A DNA stretch of 64,000 nucleotides, taken from the NCBI GenBank assembly GCA_902461935.1, contig CABPZP010000006.1, positions 1 to 64,000 on the forward strand. Direction: 5' to 3'. Of the stretch, positions 7,383 through 17,093 are shown one piece after another (position 1 is the first letter of the stretch; every line of letters starts with the position of its first letter). The stretch comes from Merdicola sp905200315 (GTDB lineage: Bacteria; Bacillota; Clostridia; TANB77; CAG-508). The notes under the pieces were generated by a model. That model was given only the letters and a program-made list of their open reading frames with translations. It was not told where the DNA came from and ran no database searches. Position numbers and translations under genes: made by a program.

Positions 7383-9617
7383 ATGCTAAAAGTACTAAAA
7401 AATTTAAAACAATCGTGGTTTAAGGTTCTTGCAATTGTAGCTTTACTATGCCTGCAAGCAGCTTGCGATTTGGAACTACCAAATTATACTTCGAAAATAG
7501 TAAATGTTGGTATACAAGCAGGTGGAATCGAAGAAAAGGTTCCAAGTGTATTATCAAAAGAAGACTATGATAATTTATTGTTATTTAGTAAGGACGAGAA
7601 TGTAATAATAGATAGCTATACATTAGAAAAGTCTTCAAATAATACATACAATGTAGAAAAATACATTAATGAAGAACAAGAAGTTTATGTTTTAAAGAAT
7701 TTAAGCGAAGATGAAGAAAATAAACTTAAAGAAGCTATTACAAATCCTGTAATAGAAATTTCTACATTGAAAGATGAAGAAACGGCAAACAAAATAAAAA
7801 AGCAAATGCTTGCAAATGTTCCAGAACAACAAAAAGCTATTATAGAAAAGCAAGATGTAATAACCTTGTTAAAACAAATGCCTAAAGAGAATCTAGATAA
7901 AATGTTGGAAGAATACACTTCACAAATTACTAAAATGCCAGATTCTATAAAAGAACAAGCAGTTACAAGTGGAATAAAGAAATTATATAAATCTGCAGGT
8001 GTTGATACAGACAAATTACAAAATAAGTATATATTAATTGCAGGACTAAAAATGTTAGGCGTTGCTTTTATTACAATGATTTCAGCAGTTAGCATAATGC
8101 TTTTATCTGCACAAGTTTCTGCAAAACTTGGAAAAACATTAAGAGAAAAAGTTTTCTCAAAAGTATTAACATTTTCAAGAGCAGAATTAAATGAATTTTC
8201 AACAGCTTCTTTAATAACAAGAAGTACAAACGATATTCAACAAATTCAACAACTAATGGGCATGTTATTTAGAGTATTGGTATATGCACCAATTATTGCC
8301 ATAGGAGGATTAATAAAAGTATTTCATACAGATGGATCCATGGTGTGGGTTATTGGAGTAACTGTTCTTGCAATATTATTTGTAGTAGCAATATTATTTG
8401 GATTAGCAATGCCAAAATTTAAAAAGTTACAAAGTTTAATAGATAAACTAAACCAAGTATCAAGAGAAATTTTAACAGGACTTCCAGTTATAAGAGCATT
8501 TAATAAAGAGAGAACTGAGGAAAAACGTTTTGATGATGCAAATTCAATTCTTATGAAAGTAAACATATTTGTAAATAGAACAATGTCAATGATGATGCCA
8601 CTAATGATGGTAATTATGAACGCAGCTTCTGTACTTGTTATATGGGTAGGCTCAAAAGGTGTAGACAATGGAACAATGCAAGTTGGAGATATGATGGCAT
8701 TTATACAATATATGATGCAAATTGTAATGAGCTTTTTAATGATATCTGCAATGTCTATAATGATACCAAGAGCTTCTGTTTCAGCTAACAGAATTAATGA
8801 AGTGTTGGAAAAGAAACCAAGTATAGCAGATAAAAAAGAAACAAAAAAACTAAATCCAAGTAAAAAAGGATTAGTAGAATTTAAAGATGTATCTTTCAGA
8901 TATCCAGATGCAGACACAGAAATTTTAGAAGATATATCATTTACAGCAGAGCCAGGAAAAACAACTGCAATAATAGGAAGTACAGGTAGCGGTAAATCTA
9001 CAATAGTAAACTTAATTCCTAGATTTTATGACGTTACAGAAGGTGAACTTTTAATAGATGGAGTAAATGTAAAAAATTTATCACAAAAAGATTTAAGAGA
9101 TATAATAGGCTTTGTACCTCAAAAAGGAATGTTATTCTCAGGAACAATAGAATCTAATATAAAATATTCAGATGACAATATGAGCGACGAGCAAATGGTA
9201 ACTGCTGCAGAAATAGCGCAAGCTACTGAATTTATTGAAGGTAAAGATAAAAAATACAATTCAGAAATTGCACAAGGAGGAAGCAATGTATCAGGAGGTC
9301 AAAAACAAAGACTTTCTATTGCTAGAGCAATAGCTAAAAATCCAGAAATATTTGTATTTGATGATAGCTTTTCTGCATTAGACTTTAAAACAGATAAAAC
9401 TTTAAGAGAAGCTTTAAGCAAAAAAACAAAAGAGAAAACTGTAATAATAGTTGCACAAAGAATAAGTACAATTTTAAATGCAGACCAAATTATAGTATTA
9501 GAAGAAGGAAAGGTTGTAGGAAAAGGAACACACGAAGAACTTATGAAAACTAGTGAAGTATATAAACAAATTGCACTTTCTCAACTTTCAGAAAAAGAGC
9601 TAGGAGGTGAAGCGTAA
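7383..9617 (+). CDS. ABC exporter half-transporter A (degenerate-site subunit)
   Basis: This 744-residue fusion of six membrane helices and a nucleotide-binding domain is one half of a heterodimeric multidrug-type exporter (BmrCD/TM287-288 class). A charged extracellular insertion of about 150 residues (roughly 60-210) separates TM1 from TM2. Walker A is GSTGSGKST (about residue 530), the signature is VSGGQKQR (about 636) and Walker B is IFVFDDSFSALD. The position after the Walker B Asp is Asp rather than catalytic Glu, as is normal for the inactive site of heterodimers. AAGGAG precedes the start. Its partner begins directly after the stop codon. The substrate cannot be read from sequence. 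Confidence 0.92.
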   Translation: MLKVLKNLKQSWFKVLAIVALLCLQAACDLELPNYTSKIVNVGIQAGGIEEKVPSVLSKEDYDNLLLFSKDENVIIDSYTLEKSSNNTYNVEKYINEEQEVYVLKNLSEDEENKLKEAITNPVIEISTLKDEETANKIKKQMLANVPEQQKAIIEKQDVITLLKQMPKENLDKMLEEYTSQITKMPDSIKEQAVTSGIKKLYKSAGVDTDKLQNKYILIAGLKMLGVAFITMISAVSIMLLSAQVSAKLGKTLREKVFSKVLTFSRAELNEFSTASLITRSTNDIQQIQQLMGMLFRVLVYAPIIAIGGLIKVFHTDGSMVWVIGVTVLAILFVVAILFGLAMPKFKKLQSLIDKLNQVSREILTGLPVIRAFNKERTEEKRFDDANSILMKVNIFVNRTMSMMMPLMMVIMNAASVLVIWVGSKGVDNGTMQVGDMMAFIQYMMQIVMSFLMISAMSIMIPRASVSANRINEVLEKKPSIADKKETKKLNPSKKGLVEFKDVSFRYPDADTEILEDISFTAEPGKTTAIIGSTGSGKSTIVNLIPRFYDVTEGELLIDGVNVKNLSQKDLRDIIGFVPQKGMLFSGTIESNIKYSDDNMSDEQMVTAAEIAQATEFIEGKDKKYNSEIAQGGSNVSGGQKQRLSIARAIAKNPEIFVFDDSFSALDFKTDKTLREALSKKTKEKTVIIVAQRISTILNADQIIVLEEGKVVGKGTHEELMKTSEVYKQIALSQLSEKELGGEA

Positions 9618-11453
9618 ATGCCAGGACCAATGGGAGGTGGACCAGGAGGACACCATACTACAGCTAAAGCAAAAGATTTTAAAGGAACAACAAAAAAACT
9701 AATAAAAGGATATTTAGGAAAATATAAAATAAAATTATTAATAGTAGCAATATTTGCTATTGCAAGTACAGTATTTACAATAGTTGGACCAAAAGTTCTT
9801 GGTAATGCTACAACCGAAATATATAATGGAATTATAAGTAAAATTTCTGGAGGAAGCGGAATAGATTTCGAAAAACTTGCTAAGATTTTATTAACAGTAT
9901 TAAGCTTATACATAATAAGTGGTGTATGTTCATTTATTCAAGGATATACAATGTCTGGAGTATCTCAAAAAGTTGCTTATAAATTAAGACAAGATTTATC
10001 TATAAAAATAAACAAATTACCTATGAAATATTTTGACAAAAAAACAAACGGAGAGGTTTTATCTATAATTACAAACGATATAGATATGCTAGGAATGAAT
10101 TTAAGCCAAAGCATTACACAAATAATAACTTCAGTTTGTACAATAGTAGGAATTTTAGCAATGATGTTTTCTATTAATGTAACTATGACATTAATATCAT
10201 TATTAATACTTCCAATAGCCTCAATAATAGTTTCAGTAATTGCTAAAAAATCACAAAAATACTTTAAAAAACAACAAGAATACTTAGGACACGTTAATGG
10301 CCAAGTTGAAGAAATTTATGGTGGACTAACAGTTGTAAAAGCTTTTAATGGAGAACAAAAATCAATAAATAATTTTAAAGTAGCAAATGAAGAACTTGCA
10401 AAATCTGGATGGAAATCTCAATTTTTATCTGGTTTAATGTATCCATTAATGAACTTTTTAGGAAATTTGGGTTATGTTGCTGTTGCAATAACAGGAGGAT
10501 ATTTTGCAATACAAGGTAAAATATCTGTTGGAGATATACAAAGTTTTATAAGTTACAATAAACAATTCACACAGCCAATAGCACAAATAGCACAAATTTC
10601 AGGACAAATACAAACGATGATAGCTGCAGCAGAAAGAGTATTTGAATTCTTAGAAGAAGATGAAGAAGTACAAACAGCTACAAAGGAGATAGATACTGAT
10701 AAACTAGCTGGAAATGTAGAATTTGATAATGTTAAGTTTGGTTATAACGATGATAAAATAATAATAAATGACTTTAGTGCAAAAATAAAGGAAGGTCAAA
10801 AAATAGCAATAGTTGGACCAACAGGAGCTGGAAAAACAACAATAGTAAAATTGCTTATGAGATTTTATGACGTAAACAGTGGAGCAATTCTAGTAGATGG
10901 ACACAATATAAAAGACTTCGAAAGAGGAAACTTGAGAAAAATGTTTGGAATGGTATTGCAAGATACATGGTTATTTGCAGGAAGTGTTAAAGACAACATA
11001 AAATATGGAAAAGAAGATGCAACTGAACACGAAGTAATAGAAGCTGCAAAAGCAGCACATGTTCATCACTTTATAAAAACCTTACCAAATGGCTATAATT
11101 CTATATTAAACGAAGAATCTAGCAATGTATCTGCAGGACAAAAGCAATTATTAACAATAGCCAGAGTAATATTAGCAGACCCTAAAATACTAATTTTAGA
11201 TGAAGCAACAAGTTCAATAGATACACGTACAGAAGTACAAATACAACAAGCAATGGATAACTTAATGAAAGGAAGAACAAGCTTTATAATAGCACATAGA
11301 CTATCAACAATAAAAAATGCAGACTTAATACTAGTAATGAATCATGGAGATATAGTAGAACAAGGAACACACGAAGAATTACTAGAAAAACAAGGATTTT
11401 ACGCTGATTTATATAATAGCCAATTTGAAGATTGTAACGATGAAATAGAATAA
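9618..11453 (+). CDS. ABC exporter half-transporter B (catalytic partner)
   Basis: This 611-residue second half of the exporter begins with a glycine/proline-rich leader (MPGPMGGGPGGHH) common in this partner subunit. It has six membrane helices, Walker A GPTGAGKTT (about residue 400), signature VSAGQKQ (about 503) and Walker B ILILDEATSSID with the catalytic Glu. The H-loop is AHRLST. It starts directly after the upstream stop with GGAGG just before, so the two are translationally coupled. The intact Glu here complements the Asp in the other half, giving one active and one degenerate ATP site. Confidence 0.93.
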   Translation: MPGPMGGGPGGHHTTAKAKDFKGTTKKLIKGYLGKYKIKLLIVAIFAIASTVFTIVGPKVLGNATTEIYNGIISKISGGSGIDFEKLAKILLTVLSLYIISGVCSFIQGYTMSGVSQKVAYKLRQDLSIKINKLPMKYFDKKTNGEVLSIITNDIDMLGMNLSQSITQIITSVCTIVGILAMMFSINVTMTLISLLILPIASIIVSVIAKKSQKYFKKQQEYLGHVNGQVEEIYGGLTVVKAFNGEQKSINNFKVANEELAKSGWKSQFLSGLMYPLMNFLGNLGYVAVAITGGYFAIQGKISVGDIQSFISYNKQFTQPIAQIAQISGQIQTMIAAAERVFEFLEEDEEVQTATKEIDTDKLAGNVEFDNVKFGYNDDKIIINDFSAKIKEGQKIAIVGPTGAGKTTIVKLLMRFYDVNSGAILVDGHNIKDFERGNLRKMFGMVLQDTWLFAGSVKDNIKYGKEDATEHEVIEAAKAAHVHHFIKTLPNGYNSILNEESSNVSAGQKQLLTIARVILADPKILILDEATSSIDTRTEVQIQQAMDNLMKGRTSFIIAHRLSTIKNADLILVMNHGDIVEQGTHEELLEKQGFYADLYNSQFEDCNDEIE

Positions 11454-11457
11454 AAAA

Positions 11458-11500
11458 CACGGGAGCCGATGTTTTAAGTCTGCTCTCGTGACTTTTTTTT
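11458..11500 (+). terminator. Intrinsic terminator of the ABC operon
   Basis: CACGGGAGC (11458-11466) pairs with GCTCTCGTG (11482-11490), one G-U pair, followed after AC by T8. Confidence 0.9.
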
Positions 11501-11545
11501 ATTTTGGATGTAAGGGATTGGAAGTTAGAAGTTGAAACAACGTTT

Positions 11546-11572
11546 TGTAGGAGCGGATGCCTCTGTCCGCCC
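11546..11572 (+). repeat. GTAGGGG-type stem-loop repeat, copy 5 (variant)
   Basis: TGTAGGAGCGGATGCCTCTG then TCCGCCC. Stem GCGGA/TCCGC is kept while GGGG has become GGAG. It sits between convergent genes. Confidence 0.7.
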
Positions 11573-11603
11573 AAAAAAATAAGGCATATGATTTACGTGT
11601 AGA

Positions 11604-12494
11604 TTAGATTAATTCATTATTTAGTATACTTAACATATCTTTAGGTAAATCTATTTCAAAACACATTTTTTTACGTGTTTTAGAATGAGTAAAACTTATT
11701 TTATAACTATGCAAGGCTTGTCTATTTATTATATCGGATTTATTGCCATATAAGTCATCTCCAAGTATTGGATGACCTATATAACTAGAGTGAACTCGAA
11801 TTTGATGTGTTCTTCCTGTTTCTAATTTAAAATTTACTAAACTTAAATTATTAAATTCTTTTATAACTTTATAGTGTGTGATAGAAGTATCTCCATTTTC
11901 ATCTACACATCTTTCAATAATACTATCTTTTTTTCTTGCAATAGGTGCATTTATTGTGCCATATTTATTATCTAGAGTACCTTCTAAAATTGCTAAATAT
12001 TCTTTAGAAAACGTATTATTTTGCATTTGTTTAATTAAAAATTCTTGAACATATTCATTTTTTGCAAATATAACAAGTCCAGAAGTGTTTCTATCTAATC
12101 TATTTACAGGTCGAATTTTCTTTTTTAAGCCTATGGAATCGAAATAAAATTTAACTCCATTTGATAAGCTATTATCGTAATGTAGCATAGAAGGATGAAT
12201 TGCAATGTTTGGTTGTTTATTTATAATTAATAAACAATCATCTTCATACACAATATTTAAAGGTATATTAGTTGCAACAATATTAGAATTATCTTCGTCG
12301 TAATCTAAAGAAAAAGATATAATATCACCTAACGAAATAGTTGAATTAATACTACATTTTTTATTATTTAGAAAAACGCAATTATTATTTTTTAACTTTA
12401 ATAAAAGTCTTGAAGAAACTAAGAAATAATTCTTTAAAACATCTCTTACAGTATTATATAAATTTGGTGTATTAACAGTATAATTAAACTCCAT
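11604..12494 (-). CDS. RluA-family rRNA pseudouridine synthase
   Basis: This enzyme converts specific uridines in rRNA to pseudouridine. The 296-residue protein has an S4-like N-terminal part (about 1-75), then a catalytic domain with VNRLDRNTSGLVIF containing catalytic Asp134, and LETGRTHQIRVH plus GDDLYG further on. The usual HRLD is NRLD here. It matches the RluD-like branch in length and order. It is transcribed convergently with the ABC operon and divergently from the unknown membrane protein at 12677. Confidence 0.9.
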   Translation of the reverse strand: MEFNYTVNTPNLYNTVRDVLKNYFLVSSRLLLKLKNNNCVFLNNKKCSINSTISLGDIISFSLDYDEDNSNIVATNIPLNIVYEDDCLLIINKQPNIAIHPSMLHYDNSLSNGVKFYFDSIGLKKKIRPVNRLDRNTSGLVIFAKNEYVQEFLIKQMQNNTFSKEYLAILEGTLDNKYGTINAPIARKKDSIIERCVDENGDTSITHYKVIKEFNNLSLVNFKLETGRTHQIRVHSSYIGHPILGDDLYGNKSDIINRQALHSYKISFTHSKTRKKMCFEIDLPKDMLSILNNELI

Positions 12495-12573
12495 AAAACT
12501 CCTCCGTATTTTGTAATAATATCAAAAAAACATAAAAATAACAACAAAGGATGATAAAAATTATGAACAAATA

Positions 12574-12602
12574 TTGCAAATTATGTAAAACTCTGATATA
12601 AT
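12574..12602 (+). promoter_or_regulatory. Predicted sigma-A promoter with TTATGTAAA spacer
   Basis: TTGCAA (12574-12579) and TATAAT (12597-12602) with a 17-nt spacer containing TTATGTAAAA. It drives the membrane protein at 12677 through a leader of about 70 nt. Confidence 0.7.
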
Positions 12603-12676
12603 ATAAGCGTATTTGTTAGTAGAAAATCCCCAATATTTATCATCAGGGATACCAATTATTGTAAGGAGGGATTATT

Positions 12677-13597
12677 ATGATTTTAAATTTTAAAATTGTA
12701 TTAGTACTTTTTATTATTTGCAATGTATTCTCTATAATGAGAGTTATATACGGCAAATTCACAGAAAAAAATATACCGAAAGTATTTCGGCATGTTTATG
12801 TGATATTACATATTCTGTTGCTAGCTAGTTGCGCAATATCGCCATTTGCGGGATATAGCATTCAAAATCAAGGATTGTTTACTATAATAATTCTTGTGGC
12901 AGATATAGTAATGTTTTCTTTTTGCATATCATATGGTTTAATACTTAATGAAATTCAAAACTGGAACGAAAAACAAAAAAAGCTTTCTAGGTACAAAAAA
13001 ATAACCGGAAAGGCTTTAGCAGATTATTTAGGAATAGAATATATTTCTAAAATTCAAAGCAAAAAAGAGGTAGATAGAGATATTGTTAATTCTGAAATAA
13101 AGGATAATATTATAGAATTTTTTCCTTTAAATGGAATACACTATAGTAAAAAATTTGTATGGAAGGATGAAAAAATATATATTTCGAATGCCAGTAATTT
13201 TAAAGGAATTGTAAATTTGGTAGATATATTGGATAAAATGGTATCCATATATAAGATGTCTGTAGAAAAAAATATTTTTATTAATCCATATAGCTTTGGA
13301 TTAAAATTATCACAAGTGGGCAATGAAAGATATTCTGCAAAATTAATTATGCAGGATGAAACGGTTCTTAACTGGAAAATAGAACCATACGAGAGAAAAA
13401 AATACAAAAAAAAGCTTTTAAGTGATTTTTTACTTTGTTTTATTGGTTATAATTTTGGAAGTCAAATGCAAGATTCAGGGTTAAAAAATTCAACCTTAGA
13501 ATTAGTTAAAATAGCAAAGGAAAAAGAACTTTTAGCAGAAAAAAGAGAAAGAAAGGATTGCATATATAATACGTATGTTAAAACTTTCAAATTTTAA
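12677..13597 (+). CDS. Unrecognised membrane protein
   Basis: I do not recognise a family. The 306-residue protein has three hydrophobic segments in its first 100 residues (about 5-22, 42-60 and 68-90) and a soluble C-terminal two thirds rich in Lys, Ile and Asn. AAGGAGGG precedes the ATG by 8 nt, and a clear promoter lies at 12574-12602. It is a single-gene unit with a terminator at 13598-13633. Confidence 0.75.
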   Translation: MILNFKIVLVLFIICNVFSIMRVIYGKFTEKNIPKVFRHVYVILHILLLASCAISPFAGYSIQNQGLFTIIILVADIVMFSFCISYGLILNEIQNWNEKQKKLSRYKKITGKALADYLGIEYISKIQSKKEVDRDIVNSEIKDNIIEFFPLNGIHYSKKFVWKDEKIYISNASNFKGIVNLVDILDKMVSIYKMSVEKNIFINPYSFGLKLSQVGNERYSAKLIMQDETVLNWKIEPYERKKYKKKLLSDFLLCFIGYNFGSQMQDSGLKNSTLELVKIAKEKELLAEKRERKDCIYNTYVKTFKF

Positions 13598-13633
13598 TAA
13601 AAGGGGGCACATAAAGATATGTGCTCCTTTTTA
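13598..13633 (+). terminator. Intrinsic terminator
   Basis: AAAAGGGGGCACATA pairs with TATGTGCTCCTTTT (one bulge), ending in T5. Confidence 0.8.
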
Positions 13634-13678
13634 TGGAGTAAGGAATTATATTAATCTAATATTGTTTACATAAATATA

Positions 13679-13707
13679 TTGAAAATCATTTTAAAATATA
13701 TTATAAT
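13679..13707 (+). promoter_or_regulatory. argS promoter
   Basis: TTGAAA (13679-13684), 17-nt spacer, TATAAT (13702-13707). Only 22 nt separate it from the argS ATG, so the leader is short and no T-box fits. Confidence 0.7.
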
Positions 13708-13729
13708 ATACAAGAATCGGAGGGAAAAA

Positions 13730-15439
13730 ATGGTTAATTATAAAAACGAAATATCAAAAATAATAAGTGAAGCTATTAATGGAGTAGAAATACTACCAGA
13801 ATATATAGAAATACCAAAAGATACAAATAACGGAGATTTTGCATTTCCTTGTTTTAGACTTGCAAAAGAGTTAAAAAAATCACCAGTAGCAATTGCAGAA
13901 GAAATAAAACAAAATATAAAGTTAGATAATAATTTAATAGAAAAAATGGATGTAGTAGGTGGATACTTAAACTTTTATACAAATAAAGAAAACTTTGCAA
14001 AAGAAGTTTTAGAAGAGGTAAATATAAAACAAGAAAATTATGGCTCATCTAAAATAGGAGAAAACAAAAATATAGTTATAGATTATTCATCTCCAAATAT
14101 AGCAAAACCATTTCATATTGGACATTTACGTTCAACAGTTATAGGAGGAGCATTATATAATATTTATAAATTTTTAGGATATAACACAATAGGAATAAAC
14201 CACTTAGGAGACTGGGGAACACAATTTGGTAAATTAATAGAAGGCTATAAAAGATGGGGAAGCGAGTACAATATAGAAGAAAATCCTATAGATGAACTTA
14301 CCAAAATATATGTAAGAATAAATGCACTATGTAAGGAAGATAAAAGTGTTTTAGAAGAATGCAGAAACAATTTTAAAAAGCTTGAAGATGGAGATAAATA
14401 TTGCACAGAAATTTGGAACAAATTTAGAAAATTAAGTTTAGAAGAATTCCAAAGAGTATACGATTTATTAGGAAGCAAATTCGATTCATGGAATGGAGAA
14501 GCCTTCTATTCAGATAAAATGAACGAAGTTGTAGATATACTAGAAAAAACTGGAAAACTTGAAGAATCTGAAGGTGCAAGAATAATAAATTTAGAGTATG
14601 CAAAAATAGATACACCATGTATTATTGGAAAAACAAATGGTTCAACAACATATGCAACCAGAGATTTAGCAGCTATATTGTATAGAGCAAGAACTTATAA
14701 TTTTGATAAAGCTTTATATGTAACATCTTATGAACAAGTTTTACATTTTAAACAAGTATTTGAAGTCGCAAAATTATTAGGATTAAATGAAAAATACACA
14801 AAAGGCTTAGAACATGTACCATTTGGAATGGTTCAACTAAAAACAGGAAAAATGTCTACAAGAGAAGGGAATATAATAAAGCTAGAAGACCTTTTAAATG
14901 AATCTATTACAAGAGCACAAAAAATAATAGAGGAAAAAAATTCAGAATTAGAGGATAAAGAGGATGTAGTTAAAAAAGTTGGAATAGGAGCAATAATATT
15001 CAACGATTTAGCAAATAGCAGAATTAAAGACGAAATATTTGATTGGGATGCAATATTAAACTTCCAAGGAGAAACAGGACCATATATACAATATATGTAT
15101 GTACGTACAAAGAGTGTATTAGAAAAAGCAGGATATATTCCAAAATATAACGAATCACTTGTAAAAAATCTTTTAGATAAAGACTCAATGAATGTAATAA
15201 ATTTAATTTATCAATTTAAAGATACTCTAATACAAGTAACAGAAAAAAATGAACCTTCAATATTATCTAGATACTTAATAAACTTAGCAAAAGAATACAG
15301 TAGTTTTTATAACAATAACAAAATAATTACCAAAGATAAAAATGTTCAAGATGCACGATTATATTTAACATATGCAGTAGGAAACATTTTAAAAACAGGA
15401 GCTAATCTTTTAGGAATACAAATGCCAAATAAAATGTAG
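13730..15439 (+). CDS. argS: Arginyl-tRNA synthetase
   Basis: This class I aminoacyl-tRNA synthetase charges tRNA-Arg in the cytoplasm. The 569-residue product has the ArgS N-terminal tRNA-binding part, the HIGH motif in SSPNIAKPFHIGHLRSTV, GDWGTQFGKLI, the KMSK-like loop KMSTREGN and a C-terminal DALR-type anticodon-binding region (QYMYVRTKSV onward). The ATG at 13730 follows CGGAGGG; an upstream in-frame start at 13679 lies within the promoter. The LCP gene follows after 17 nt and may be co-transcribed. Confidence 0.96.
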   Translation: MVNYKNEISKIISEAINGVEILPEYIEIPKDTNNGDFAFPCFRLAKELKKSPVAIAEEIKQNIKLDNNLIEKMDVVGGYLNFYTNKENFAKEVLEEVNIKQENYGSSKIGENKNIVIDYSSPNIAKPFHIGHLRSTVIGGALYNIYKFLGYNTIGINHLGDWGTQFGKLIEGYKRWGSEYNIEENPIDELTKIYVRINALCKEDKSVLEECRNNFKKLEDGDKYCTEIWNKFRKLSLEEFQRVYDLLGSKFDSWNGEAFYSDKMNEVVDILEKTGKLEESEGARIINLEYAKIDTPCIIGKTNGSTTYATRDLAAILYRARTYNFDKALYVTSYEQVLHFKQVFEVAKLLGLNEKYTKGLEHVPFGMVQLKTGKMSTREGNIIKLEDLLNESITRAQKIIEEKNSELEDKEDVVKKVGIGAIIFNDLANSRIKDEIFDWDAILNFQGETGPYIQYMYVRTKSVLEKAGYIPKYNESLVKNLLDKDSMNVINLIYQFKDTLIQVTEKNEPSILSRYLINLAKEYSSFYNNNKIITKDKNVQDARLYLTYAVGNILKTGANLLGIQMPNKM

Positions 15440-15456
15440 TAAAAAAGGTGGTATTT

Positions 15457-16476
15457 ATGAAAAAAAAGATTTTAATTATTTTAATTGTAGTATTAATTGT
15501 ACTAATTTCAACTATATTTGCAGGATATTTATATGTTAATAATAAAGTAAATAAAATAAACTATGTGGATATAGATGAAAGTTCAATAGAAATTAACGAC
15601 AATGTAGAACAAGAACTTGAAAAAACAGGATACAGAACAATAGCATTGCTAGGAATAGACTCACGAGCAGACGACTATGGAAAAGGAAACAGAAGCGATT
15701 GTATAATTTTAGCAGTACTAAATCAAAAAACTAAAGAAGTGAATTTAATTTCTGTATATAGAGATACATACTTAAAAATAACAGGAAGAAATTTGGACAA
15801 GGTAACACATGCATACTCATATGGTGGAGCTGAACTTGCCTTAAGTACACTTAATACAAATTTAGATTTAGACATAACAGAATTTGTAACAGTAAATTTT
15901 GAAGCAGTAGTTGACTGTGTAAACTCATTAGGAGGAATAGAATTAAACATAACAGATGAAGAACTAAAATATATAAATCAATATGTAGACGAACTAAACA
16001 AAGTAACAACTAGTACATCTGAGCATGTAACACAAAGTGGAAAACAACATGTAAACGGAATACAAGCAGTAGCATATGCACGAATAAGATATACAGCAGG
16101 AGGAGACTACAAAAGAACAGAAAGAATGAGAACGGTAATAGAAGCAATGCTAGAAAAAGCAAAAACACTAAATCCAATAGAACTAAACAAAGTAGCAAAC
16201 ACAATATTACCAAAAATATATACAAACATAAACTCAAAAGAAATAATGAATATGTTACCAAACATAGCAACTTACAAAATAAACAACAACATAGGATGGC
16301 CATACAACACAAAAGGAGCAACAATAGGAGGAGTGTGGTACGGACCAGCAATAACATTAGAAAGCAACGTAAAAAAATTACACGAAAATATATACAAGCA
16401 AGAAAACTATGAACCATCAGCAACAGTAAAGCAAATAAGCAACGAAGTAATACAAAAAACAGGATATACGAATTAA
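15457..16476 (+). CDS. LytR-CpsA-Psr family glycopolymer-peptidoglycan ligase
   Basis: LCP enzymes attach wall teichoic acid or capsular polymers to peptidoglycan on the outer face of the membrane. The 339-residue product has one N-terminal membrane anchor (about residues 4-24). The LCP domain has LLGIDSRADDYGKGNRSDCI, NLISVYRDTYLKI, HAYSYGGAELAL, VNFEAVVDCVNSLGG and a later YARIRYTAGGDYKRTERM segment with the conserved Arg residues. The start at 15457 is chosen for AAGGTGG at 15446. A strong terminator follows immediately; the capsule operon begins next, which supports a role in capsule attachment. Confidence 0.92.
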   Translation: MKKKILIILIVVLIVLISTIFAGYLYVNNKVNKINYVDIDESSIEINDNVEQELEKTGYRTIALLGIDSRADDYGKGNRSDCIILAVLNQKTKEVNLISVYRDTYLKITGRNLDKVTHAYSYGGAELALSTLNTNLDLDITEFVTVNFEAVVDCVNSLGGIELNITDEELKYINQYVDELNKVTTSTSEHVTQSGKQHVNGIQAVAYARIRYTAGGDYKRTERMRTVIEAMLEKAKTLNPIELNKVANTILPKIYTNINSKEIMNMLPNIATYKINNNIGWPYNTKGATIGGVWYGPAITLESNVKKLHENIYKQENYEPSATVKQISNEVIQKTGYTN

Positions 16477-16511
16477 TGTAAATCGGGGACTGTCCCCGAT
16501 TTACATTTTTT
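16476..16511 (+). terminator. Intrinsic terminator with GGGGACTGTCCCC core
   Basis: ATGTAAATCGGGGA pairs perfectly with TCCCCGATTTACAT around a 3-nt loop, then T6. The stem begins at the last base of the LCP stop codon. Confidence 0.9.
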
Positions 16512-16544
16512 GTTAATTTTGGGACAGGTTATAATGATTTTATG

Positions 16545-16574
16545 TTGACAAAAGTTATGTAAACATTGTATAAT
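16545..16574 (+). promoter_or_regulatory. Promoter of the capsule operon
   Basis: TTGACA (16545-16550) and TATAAT (16569-16574), spacer 18 nt containing TTATGTAAA. The -10 ends only 6 nt before the ATG at 16581, so transcription would begin at or beside the start codon. Confidence 0.75.
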
Positions 16575-16580
16575 AGAACT

Positions 16581-17093
16581 ATGGGAAAATTATGTAAATA
16601 TAGAAAAAATTATATAAAAAGGATAATTTATTTAATTCTTGTAGTTTTATGGATGATTACAGTTTTTTTCTTTTCTGAACAGAATGGAGATGAGTCTTCT
16701 AAAGTTAGTAACGAAACAACAAAAGCTATTGTTCAATTTTCTAAAAATAGTTCAGATAGCTTAGTTGAAAGAGTAAATCCATATATTAGAAAATTAGCAC
16801 ATTATTCTTTATATACAGTGGGAGGTATACTAATTTATTTATTATTTAAAACCTTCAAAATTTATCAAACAAAACAAATTTTATATAGTTTTATATCGGG
16901 CTTTTTATATGCATGTTCAGATGAGATTCATCAAATATTTGTACCACATAGGTCTGCTATGGTAAGAGATGTAGTTATTGATAGTTTAGGGGTTTTAACA
17001 GGAATTATAATTTTAGTAGTATTAAATAGATTTAAAAATAAATATTTTTATTCTAATAAAAACAAATTAATGGGGGAAAAAGATGTCAAATAA
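16581..17093 (+). CDS. VanZ-like membrane protein
   Basis: VanZ-family proteins are small integral membrane proteins of unclear mechanism, some linked to glycopeptide resistance. The 170-residue product has TM segments at about 13-32, 75-95, 100-120 and 135-155. It shows the family's FFFSEQNG after TM1, RKLAHYSLYTVGG, and DEIHQIFVPHRSAMVRDVVIDSLG. The ATG at 16581 has no Shine-Dalgarno; it sits where the transcript from TATAAT 16569-16574 should begin, suggesting a leaderless mRNA. The gene overlaps the next by 11 nt and is the first of the capsule operon. Confidence 0.88.
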   Translation: MGKLCKYRKNYIKRIIYLILVVLWMITVFFFSEQNGDESSKVSNETTKAIVQFSKNSSDSLVERVNPYIRKLAHYSLYTVGGILIYLLFKTFKIYQTKQILYSFISGFLYACSDEIHQIFVPHRSAMVRDVVIDSLGVLTGIIILVVLNRFKNKYFYSNKNKLMGEKDVK

